A stretch of DNA of 64,000 bases, taken from assembly GCA_029959085.1 (NCBI GenBank), contig JARWIR010000027.1:6820001-6884000 (forward strand), written 5' to 3'. Within the stretch, counting starts at the first letter, position 1; each line of letters begins with the position of its first letter. Shown in pieces: positions 45,693-54,330 of this stretch. A program made the translations under genes and the position numbers. This DNA is from Nemophila menziesii (Eukaryota; Streptophyta; Magnoliopsida; Boraginales; Hydrophyllaceae). The notes under the pieces are model-generated. The model had not been told where the DNA came from, made no database searches, and worked only from the letters and a program-made list of their open reading frames with translations.

Positions 45693-46009
45693 GGGCGCTT
45701 TGAGATCTTAGATCTTATCTTTGACTGGTTCATATGCGATTTCTGAAAACAATGGCATGAAAACTAGGATAGGTGGATTAAGTGTCACACTAGCCGGTCC
45801 TGATGGGCGTGTGGTGGGTGGTGGTGTTGCTGGGGTACTATTAGCTGCTACTCCGATCCAAGTAAACAAACAAACACCTTCTTCCTTTTTATTGTAATAA
45901 ATCTTTTCTTTTCTAAATATGACGTGATTTTCTTTTACAGATAGTAGTTGGAAGCTTTATACCATTTGGGTATAAGATGCTGAAAAAGAAACATCAACCT
46001 GACATTTAA
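45693..46009 (+). pseudogene. Captured fragment of an AHL (AT-hook, PPC/DUF296) gene
   Basis: Exon 45693-45861 encodes GRFEIL, then (one frame later) GSYAISENNGMKTRIGGLSV and TLAGPDGRVVGGGVAGVLLA; a GT-AG intron at 45862-45940; then VVGSFIPFGYKMLKKKHQP to a TAA at 46007. This is the core of the plant PPC domain of AT-hook nuclear-localised proteins, with an intron after TPIQ as in intron-bearing AHL genes. GATCTTA is tandemly duplicated at 45704-45717 and shifts the frame. AT-hooks, start and the PPC N-terminus are missing. Confidence 0.85.
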
Positions 46010-46125
46010 TCCTTCATTTTCTTTGGGGTTGATGAAATTCCATGCTAAGACTGCACCGATAAGTTTTTTCTTGAATTTTCTTCTCAATTTTGTTTCTCCT
46101 TTTGAATAACAATGTATATTTACAG

Positions 46126-46369
46126 ATTTGCCTTAAGTACGTGTACTTAGCTATTGGTTCAGGAATCGCTTCACTTTTACGTACGTTTATTCATTTCCCG
46201 TTTAAAACTATTAAATAATTTAATTTAAATTAAAATAATTATGAAATTTGTAACAGAGATGACATGCTGGATGGTCACCGGAGAAAGACAAGCTTCCGAA
46301 CCAGAATTTGTTAATGTGCCATTCTCATCCGAAGCCTTTGTTGCTGCAATAGTGGAAGATTACATTTAG
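46126..46369 (+). pseudogene. Captured fragment of an ABCB (P-glycoprotein) transporter gene
   Basis: Exon piece 46126-46180 (ICLKYVYLAIGSGIASLL), GT-AG intron 46181-46256 (76 bp), then 46257-46294 (TCWMVTGERQA). The split Gln codon is restored across the junction. These are the end of transmembrane helix 2 and the following loop of plant ABCB transporters, where CWM(V/I)TGERQAAR is highly conserved. After GERQA the sequence changes to unrelated codons and stops at 46367-46369. Under 5% of a normal ABCB protein remains. Confidence 0.85.
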
Positions 46370-46809
46370 CTTTAAATTGCATTACTGGTCATCTCTGTAT
46401 ATGAGCCAAAATTGCATCTGAAGCCCCTGTATTGTGCAATTACAAAAATGCAGTATAAGAAGGGATGAGTTAGTTATGTGTGCTTGAGTGTGTTAATGGC
46501 ATATCAGTAGCTTCTAAGGACTTATAGTAAGCTTTCGTAATGATTTATAATGTGATATAGGGACTTATATTGCAACAATAGCTAAATATAATATTTTTTC
46601 TTCAGTTTGTACTTTTGCACAATATGAGTTGTTATCTCTAAGGTGTGTGTTACAGGGGCTTGAAATCTGATTTAAAATGAGTTAATTGCATTTTCTCGAA
46701 ACTGGCCCAGAATTAGCAAGATGTGGCAACTTATGTAAAGGTACTTAATTGCACCATTGGTCCCTTTTATATACAAACATTACAAAATCTAGCTCTTGAA
46801 TTTTTGTAG
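46370..46809 (+). other. Spacer between captured fragments
   Basis: AT-rich sequence with no recognised coding piece. It may contain intron sequence belonging to the kinesin fragment, since a CTAG/TTTTTGTAG acceptor-like end directly precedes 46810. Confidence 0.4.
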
Positions 46810-47028
46810 ATGAAAAGGTTGAAACTACGGAGAAACAATTGGGATTCAGATACATATGAGTTTGATGAAGTTCTGACTGAGTTTGCATCACAGAAACGTG
46901 TATATGAAGTTATGGCAAAGCCTGTTGTTGAGGTACATGTTTTACTTAACAATTCTTTTTAATAAAATTTGAAATTAACAATATTTATTTATTTTATAGA
47001 GTGTTCTAGATGGTTACAATGGAACAAC
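46810..47028 (+). pseudogene. Captured fragment of an ARK-type (armadillo-repeat) kinesin gene
   Basis: 46810-46932 encodes KRLKLRRNNWDSDTYEFDEV and LTEFASQKRVYEVMAKPVVE, the N-terminal motor region typical of plant ARK/ungrouped kinesins. GT-AG intron 46933-46999, then SVLDGYNGT from 47000, right before where the ATP-binding P-loop (GQTGTGKT) should follow. Instead the reading switches at about 47030 to a second copy of the TATGAAGTTATGGCAAA segment and to unrelated codons. The P-loop is absent, so no motor can be made. Confidence 0.85.
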
Positions 47029-47358
47029 AATATTTATGAAGTTATGGCAAATATTAATGCTGCAGTAGTTATTGATTCAAGCTCAGGGACTAGCTTGCAA
47101 AATTCAGTAAATTTCGAAATTTTAAGGTATGATTTGGAGGCCGAAACTAAACTTGCAGCTGCTACTTATTTAATTAAAGGGGCAGTTGGTTTAAGTCCTA
47201 ATATTTCAGGGCCCAAAGTATCAAATATTATAGTTAAAGGAGCGGATGATCAGATGCGAGCTCAAGCTTCGGGGTCAACTCAACAAAGTACGGAAAATAT
47301 AGGGACTTTAACTCCCTATTCGAATCTCTTATTAATCAGTCCGCTGCTGCAAATTTGA
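47029..47358 (+). other. Chimeric open frame after the kinesin piece
   Basis: The frame runs on to a stop at 47356-47358, encoding YEVMANINAAVVIDSSSG, then FEILRYDLEAETKLAAATYL. Looks like protein-coding sequence, but no family was recognised; probably a further captured exon. Confidence 0.3.
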
Positions 47359-48767
47359 GCCCATAACAGGTCAGGTATTAATGTATTCCGCAACCATAGC
47401 AGCCCCTATATTCTTATTAATAATCTTACTAGATACCATTATCTTTAGCTTATGAGCAACTGTAATATCAAAATCTGATGGAGTTGAATTCACAGTCCAA
47501 GAAGGTATACTATATATTATTTTTCTACCTTTTGTGTTTATTCTAATAAGTATTTGTAATTAGGTTATTTCTGTCCTGCACTTATAAAGGCTGTGAAAAC
47601 AATGAAGCCACAATGTGAGTGAGTATAATATAAGAGTAATTTAATAAGAAGAGATTTATATTAATTCTCATACTTATTATTAATGATGTTTTAGATGGTT
47701 CCGGAGAGAAGGGTAGAGTAGCTTCAGGTGATGAAAAAGCTGTCCCACCAAATGCTACATTACAGATCGATGATGCTACATTACAGATCATTCAGGATTG
47801 AGTTTGACAATTAGATTAAGGTCAATATTTCACTTTTTCATGTCACTCAAGAATTTGAAGGTTTTCTTTATCATTGGACAACTGGATTGAACTCATTCCA
47901 TCTCTATCTCTGTTGAGTTTGCTATGATATAAATAAACAGGCTTGGTCTTCTATTGTTGATGGTGTAGCCAACCCGGTGTACAGGTGGGAAGGTGAGACA
48001 GGAACGTGAGTGTGAAGAGATTTTTTTTTGTTTTTTAATTTTTTTTTTGTCAGATTCTTTTTGTTTTTTAATCCAATACTACTTGGAGAGAATAGAGAGT
48101 TGACCTGGATCACAAATTTGAAAAGATAAAATTATAGAAAATTAGTTATAATAATATATCTTATCAAAACAACGAAGATATCTTTATCACAATTAAATCT
48201 AATATTGTGAATGTATTTCCTCTCTCAATCAAATTGCTTAAAAACATGATCAGATGTTGCACGAGCAATGCCTACGAGTTTCTTTTGGTTATTCTCCTTT
48301 GTACACTAAAAGATTCATGACTTCGTTTAAAAGAACTGAATCGCCTTTTAAAGTTCTATTAATCATAATAAAATCTATAAACAATTTAAACTTTTAACAT
48401 TTAAAAAAATTCATTGTTCCTACCTACAGACGAGCAGATATAGTGTATCCAAAGGTTTTGGTATAGTGTGTGACTACTTATGCATACAAATACAATATTA
48501 ACAATTACATTATATTCAAATTTTGTTGATATATGATAACTAATATACAATATTGTTACCATTACACAGGTTTTGGCTGGATGGGAATACAATCACATAG
48601 TTTTTATAAGACTATATCTTGGTTAATTAATTTATGGTTTATGTAACTGTTTGTGAAAACAACATCCTATTTTTTGTGTTTGATTGAATTTTTATCAGTT
48701 TATTTTTATCTCAAGAATTATTTGTTTATCCCATGTAAATTATTTTTTTAAAATCAATATTGTAAGA
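47359..48767 (+). other. Right part of the Helitron-like region, mostly noncoding
   Basis: AT-rich. A short coding-like piece at 47695-47801 encodes EKGRVASGDEKAVPPNATLQ, resembling the end of an FKBP-type prolyl isomerase (weak), with GCTACATTACAGATC duplicated in tandem. 47984-48030 is an inverted copy of 44790-44830. The rest shows nothing further. Confidence 0.4.
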
Positions 48768-48794
48768 GTGCCTTCAGGCACGGGTTCATACCTA

Positions 48795-48795
<1 letters not shown>
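48768..48795 (+). other. Helitron 3' terminus: hairpin and CTAG
   Basis: Stem GTGCC/GGCAC with TTCA loop at 48768-48781, spacer of 10 bases, CTAG at 48792-48795, next base T. Matches the CTRR rule and A/T insertion preference of plant Helitrons. Confidence 0.8.

Positions 48796-48858
<63 letters not shown>
48796..48858. repeat. (AT)n microsatellite
   Basis: About 31 units, directly after the Helitron CTAG end. Confidence 0.95.
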
Positions 48859-48860
<2 letters not shown>

Positions 48861-49182
48861 CTTCCCAATAAAAAATAAAATAAAGAATTATACCCGAATC
48901 AATATTACGGAATATCATATATTGAAATATTTTTGACGTTAGATTCGCCCGCTAGCCGCAGTAGTAGACCTTCAAATTCAACAATCAAAGATACGACGTA
49001 GGTGCTTATGTCATAAGTCCACTAAGATCAGCAGGAGGTCCAACTATGTCTATATATATCTTCTTCTAATCATTGGTATTATGTCCAAAAAAAAAAAAAA
49101 ATCATTAGTATTACATTAAAAAAGTGAAATTAACATCCTCAAAACACTCTAAACATTCACAAATAGGCGGCTATCTATAGCT
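48859..49182 (+). promoter_or_regulatory. Upstream region of the monooxygenase gene
   Basis: About 320 bp between the AT repeat and the ATG. A TATATATATC stretch at 49051-49060 is a possible TATA box, about 120 bp before the ATG. An A run lies at about 49087-49100. The proximal promoter is therefore bounded by a microsatellite and a transposon end. Confidence 0.45.
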
Positions 49183-50841
49183 ATGGAGATTAATGAAGAT
49201 TATGTAATAGTTGGTGCTGGTATTTCAGGACTCACAACATCTTTAGCATTACACAGGTAAATCTTTTTTCCATTTCTTCTTACACTACATTTTCTTCAAT
49301 TTCTTGTCATAACGTAAACAATCAAGTGTTATACACAGGTTGGGATTAAAGAGCCTAGTTCTTGAATCTTCAGAGAGCTTAAGAGTTACCGGTTTTGCAC
49401 TAACTTTATGGACAAATGCTTGGTCCGCTCTTGATGCTCTTGGCATTGGCAACATCCTTAGACAACAGTCTTTACAAATATCTGGGTAAACAAATCTATG
49501 TTCTATTTTATCCAACTTAATACATACCCATAACTTAACAAACAACGGATTAAAGTTTGAATGTTATCGGACAAACCACACTTAGACTTCAACTTTCTTC
49601 CATTTTTTTGCAGATACCAAGTTTATCCTGAGAACTCATCCTTGTCCTTTGCAGATCTTACGCTTGGCACAACTATTAAACCGTGAGTAGATTATCATAT
49701 TTAGTGAATTAATCCACTTAAGAGATATTATAGTATTGCTAGATCATGGTATAGATTTTAATGTAGTACTCTAATTACAATTTTGTCTAAAGGATAAATT
49801 TTCAAATGATGCAGCGTTGAATGCCGCTGTGTGAAAAGACAAGAATTACTAGAAACTTTGGAGAAAGAATTGCCTAAAGGAACTATAAGACTCTCTTCTA
49901 AAGTAGTACACATTGAGGAATTAGGACATTTGAAACTAGTTCATCTTGGGGATGGCACCATTATCAAAACTAAGGTAATCGACAACGTTTAAATCTTGAC
50001 TCTTACTACAAATTTCTTTGTTGTCTCCTCACCAAATAGTAAAATTTTCACTTCAATTGTAAGGTCTTGATCGGGTGCGATGGAGTCAATTCGTTGGTAG
50101 CAAAATGGTTAGGCCTGCAGAAGCCAGTTGATACTGGGCGAACAGCAATTCGTGGGTTTGTTCACTATCAGGAGGGACATAACTTTGAGGCAAAGATGCA
50201 TGTTTGCTTTGGAGGTGGTATTCGTTGTGGTGTTGTTCCATGTGATGACAAAAACTTGTATTGGTTTTGCACTCGCACTTTATTTAATGATCAAGGCATA
50301 GCAGAAACACCACTTGAAATGAAGCAATATGTGTTAAGTAGGATTGAAGATGTGTCCAAAGAATTATCAGATGTTATAAAAAGAACCGCATCTTCAATTC
50401 ATCTCTTGTGCTAATTTGAAGTTGAGATTGCCGTGGAATATATTACTAGGAAATGTTGTGAAAAACAATGTTTGTGTAGCTGGGGATGCTCTTCATCCCA
50501 TGACACCAGATATTGGTCAAGGTGGATGTTCTGCATTAGAGGACGGTGTTATTCTTTCCAAATGTCTGGCCGAAGCTTTGTTGATAAAACCAAATGAAGA
50601 TGACGATGAATATCAAAAGATGAAAACAGGGTTGGAGAAGTATGCGAAACAGAGGAGATGGAGAAGTTTTAGTCTTGTCAGTGCTGCATACCTTGTTGGT
50701 TTTGTACAAGAGTGTAATGGTAAAGTGATGAGCTTCTTGAGAAAAATGTTTTTAGCTAAATACAGTATAAGGACTATGCTGAAGATGGGAGATTTTGATT
50801 GTGGTGATTTCATCATCCCTTCATCTGAAGTTAAAGCTTGA
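49183..50841 (+). CDS. FAD-dependent monooxygenase (MO1-like), five exons, one apparent frameshift
   Basis: Class A flavin monooxygenase of the plant MO1/CTF2 type; the substrate cannot be told. Exons 49183-49256, 49339-49485, 49614-49682, 49815-49974 and 50064-50841, all with GT-AG introns and matching phases. Motifs: GxGxxG FAD site ([10 protein letters not shown], Gly11/13/16); [13 protein letters not shown] near residues 98-110; DG motif GCDGVNS (Asp156); GD motif [15 protein letters not shown] (Asp291). About 408 residues, normal for the family. Exon 5 is one base too long: the frame hits a TAA near 50412, while homology continues one frame over ([15 protein letters not shown]) to the TGA at 50839. 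Recent pseudogene or sequencing error. Confidence 0.85.
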
Positions 50842-50905
50842 ATTGTAATTGGTTCTACAGTTTTTTTTTTGGGAAAAAATAATTTTGAGATTTTGCAGTT
50901 CTATA
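50842..50905 (+). other. Short 3' flank of the monooxygenase gene
   Basis: AT-rich 3' UTR-like sequence up to the copia LTR at 50906; no clear AATAAA signal. Transcripts may end inside the LTR. Confidence 0.4.
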
Positions 50906-51309
50906 TGTTGGAATTTTAGTGTTTAACAAAGAAAACCCATAAATATATTAAATAATCCATATTGAATAATATTAAGAATAAAAAAAAGAAGATAAGTGGA
51001 AGCGTAATATAGTATAATTTAGGGACAATACCATTTTTTATAATTATGAATGTGTATTCAGATAAAAATAAAAATTTATTAGTAATTAATATTTATGAGT
51101 AATTAACAATTTCAATTATTTTTAATTTGACCCCTTATTAAACTAGAAATAACATAATAGTATCATACACTTTTATTTCATAAAACTTTTATTCTCTTAA
51201 TCTAGTTATAAGCCTTATTAGAAAAAATCAATTGGATTAAATTTCTATGATAACACTACGCATTTGATATTTACATATATGAATCCATAATTATTAGATT
51301 TTTTCAACA
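50906..51309 (-). repeat. C3: copia LTR (404 bp) downstream of the monooxygenase gene
   Basis: Ends are TGTTGGAATTTTAG and TTTTTTCAACA, i.e. TG...CA with a TGTTG/CAACA inverted end. Adjacent on the right, read on the minus strand, is TGGTCCAAGTAGAAAAT, a mutated copy of the copia PPT context, so this is the 3' LTR of a minus-strand element. Confidence 0.65.
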
Positions 51310-51738
51310 ATTTTCTACTTGGACCATATGTGTTACTTAATGAATGTGTACAATCTTATGAGCGCTCCAACAAATGTTATCATATATAAAGGTATTCTAA
51401 ACAATCTCGTCCATCAATTATAACAAAACAAGACTAAAGGGACTTTCGTCGCATTTAGCGCAACTAAATCCATCAATAATCGCATATATCAATATAATCA
51501 AATGACATATATCAATCATGGATAGCATGGAAATTACATATAATATGGTCTAAACATGCTGATTTCCAACTGGTCCAACTTTAAACGCTTTATATCTACA
51601 TAAAATATCAAATACATAATGTGTCTAAATTAAAACATAGAGAAATAAAACTTAAACTCCCACTAAAACATCACATCTTCATGTAATATAACACCCATAT
51701 GAGCGGTATGCTCATGAAAGACATTGGATGGTAGTCAT
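51310..51738 (-). pseudogene. C3: end of copia pol and 3' UTR, truncated
   Basis: On the minus strand from 51738: LPSNVFHEHTAHMGVILHED, then a stop. This resembles the tail of copia RNase H just after the ...DPLTK motif. The remainder to 51310 is 3' UTR. The upstream part of the element is missing; it is joined to a truncated gypsy LTR at 51738/51739. Confidence 0.5.
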
Positions 51739-52404
51739 GTCCTAAACCTGATCACTTTAGGCTTTCTTAATAGTAGTTAGATGGTCGCCCGGAAGGGGTG
51801 TCTAATTATTGAAATACCACATAACGTCTAGTGTCCGATATTGGTCCTGACAACACCGATTCTAACTAGATAGTCATTAGGGTTTTTTTAATCACTATCA
51901 CCATGTTTGGAATCTTAGGAACCTAGTGGCGTAGGATAACCCTAAGTTTAGGCTGCCTCGTGGTTGTGCCGTAGCCCCCTTAGTCGCTCTCAAGGTCTAA
52001 GGTATGGGAATTTAGAATCCTGACTAAGTATTTAAGAGCTATTATCTCCCTTATTAACTAGAATTTGATCAAAAGAATTAGAAGGATTAATGCATACTAG
52101 CAAAACCTAAGCTATATCTCTCATCTCATATTTCTTCGTATTTATTTTATTGTCTTTTATTTTCATTTGTTTAATTAATATTCTCTCAATCAATCATCTT
52201 TATTTTCAGTCTTTTAATTAATTACTTTTTACTCGTAACTATTTGCTCATTCGTATAACACACTAAGTCCTTGAGAACGAACTTTCTTATCATTAAAACT
52301 TGCATACGTCCTGTAATACTTGCAGTATTGTGCTTATCTAGGGTGATTTGTGCATCGTTTATATATCTTTTATTCTATTTTTTATCACACCCTAGGCAAC
52401 ACCA
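51739..52404 (+). repeat. G1: truncated 5' LTR of a gypsy element
   Basis: Matches the 3' portion (about 665 of 1550 bp) of the M1-family LTR in + orientation, ending CACACCCTAGGCAACACCA. Closest by eye to the LTR at 61475-63044 (shared GTCTAGTGTCCGATATTGG). Confidence 0.85.
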
Positions 52405-54095
52405 AGTTTTTGGCGCCACTGCCGGAGACTTGTGTCTCATTAGCGTGTGAGTTATCTATTTCGAGTAGTAGTTTTTAATTTTTTTTTTCAGTTTTAATTT
52501 TTATTTTTCCATATTTATGCTTGTGGTTTGCTTTAGTCTTTTTCAGGGTTCAACAGTGTTTCATCTTTGGCCTCCCCTACGGGAGCCCGAGAGGAGCTTC
52601 ACAGCTTATAACAGACGTATACGAGAAGAAACAGCCTTGAGAAGAGCTATGGCAGAAGTACAAGATGAAGTAGATCCACCACTTGTCCCAATGGGACAAC
52701 AACAAATACCACCATAAGAGGTAATAGAAATAACAATAATAATAATCATAACAGAGTTGAGCAAGACCTCCCAGGCTTGGGAGAATCGTTTCATGTTCAA
52801 CCATTAGGATACCATCCGCCAGAGATCCAGAATATTAAATTTAGGCCTGATCCGGGCATGCTCAGTCAATTTCAAAGTTTTGGACTCTTTAGTGGTGCAG
52901 CAATTTAAGATCCGGCAAGAGCGATTCAGAAGTTCATGCAGATTTGTGATGCCTATGTTACTCCAGGCATTACACGCGAGCAACTGTATTGTGACATGTT
53001 TTCTTTCTTTCTGACCGGTAAAGCTGGTGAGTGGCTAGATAGGCAACCACTAGGAACTATTAATACATGGGCAGAACTTCAAGCAGTATTCTTTAACCGT
53101 GTTTATCCGAAGAGTATGAGACTCAAAGACCAAAGCGAGCTTGCAAAGTTTTGTCAAGAGAATAAAGAAGAAGTAGGAGAAGCATAGACAAGGTTTCAAC
53201 AGAAGTTAGCTAGATGTCCACTCCATGGTTACACCCCGTCTTTACAGTTAGCTATATTTTATCAAGGTATCAATAGAGAAAGTAGACTGAGGGTAGATAA
53301 TCTTGGAATGGGAAATTTTGTGTCCATGGATCATGCAGAAGCCGCCGAAGGTTTAGAAAATATTATTGAAACAGAAAGGAGTTGGCCACTTTCGCGAGCT
53401 CCTATCACAAACGCCAAAGGTACGCTTTGATTAGTTGCATAAACTGCAAACTCAGCTCAATTGTCCGCATTAGAAAATCAAATCAAAGAACTTAAGCTTG
53501 AGATGCAGAGTAATTTAGTTGCATCAAATGTAGTGCAAGAAGCTCAAGGTTGTCAACAGTGTGGGGTTACAAATCATACATGGGAAGAGTGTGAAGGAAA
53601 TCCAGCATCTATTTATTTCATATCCAACCGAGGAAATTATCAATTTGGTAATAGGAATCATCCGGGTATGCAATATTCAAATCCACAGGGAGCCGCTAAT
53701 CCTAGTCATTATCAACCACGTCCCTAGAATAACTCTTTCCAACCAATAGGTCAATATCAAAATTAGAATTATAATCGACCTACTCTTCCACAACAACCAG
53801 TTAATGATGCATATACCAAGCCTTTAGCTCAGAAAGCTCTACCACAGTATCCTCAAGAAGGAGCTGTGGGTGATCAACAATTAAAGAATTTTATGGATCT
53901 GATGACCACTAATATGCATTCACAGAGCGAAAAGTTAAGAGAACAAGAAGCTTCAATTCAAATTTTAGCTACGCAAGTAGAACAAAGGAATAAAGTTCTT
54001 ACTAATATTATGGAACCAAAAGAATTGAAGGCTATCAAAGGAGGTAATGCCAATGTTGGGTTCGAAGCTTGTAAGGATATTTTCCTTGAGATTAT
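52405..54095 (+). pseudogene. G1 PBS and gag, first copy, broken
   Basis: PBS TGGCGCCACTGCCGG at 52411-52425. Gag start region PPLREPERSFTAYNRRIREE (about 52565-52625), capsid core at 52936-53187 (FMQICDAYVTPGITREQLY), zinc knuckle CQQCGVTNHTWEEC (about 53550-53590), then MTTNMHSQSEKLREQEASIQ (53866-54090). Stops at 52717, 52907 and 53186 among others. It ends abruptly at about 54095, where copia sequence begins. Confidence 0.78.
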
Positions 54096-54330
54096 ATCAA
54101 GTAAATGTAAATTTTCATATTCACTTAGTCAAGCGGTTCCCACAATATTATAATTTAAAGATAAATTAAATTGATTGTTTCCAAATGAATAAAAATATCC
54201 TGATTTGTCCAATAAAGAAACTGAAATCAAATGTTTACTAAAAGAGGAGACAACAAAAGTATCTTTTAAATCCAAATAACCATCAATTCCTAATAGAAAT
54301 CTAAAATGACCAATCGCCTCCACTTCTACG
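54096..54330 (-). mobile_element. Copia pol scrap between two gag copies
   Basis: Minus-strand frame 54129-54323 encodes GYLDLKDTFVVSSFSKHLIS and GYFYSFGNNQFNL: the segment between protease and GAG-pre-integrase of copia Pol. No LTR, PBS or target duplication; looks like filler DNA at a repair junction. Confidence 0.65.

Larger units (their letters stand above)
43954..48795 (+). mobile_element. Helitron-like element carrying host gene fragments (5' end unresolved)
   Basis: The right end has the classic Helitron 3' terminus: a GTGCC-TTCA-GGCAC hairpin (48768-48781), 10 bases, then CTAG (48792-48795) followed by T. Upstream, all on the same strand, lie exon pieces of at least three unrelated host genes with introns kept (AHL, ABCB, ARK kinesin). 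Non-autonomous Helitrons are known for this. No Rep/helicase ORF is present. A TC-type 5' terminus was not found; 43954, just after the AT repeat, is the outer limit used here. Confidence 0.65.

Noticed and set aside
47695..47801. FKBP gene fragment as a fourth captured gene
   Set aside because: Only the VPPNATLQ-type stretch fits, too short and duplicated; mentioned as weak evidence only.
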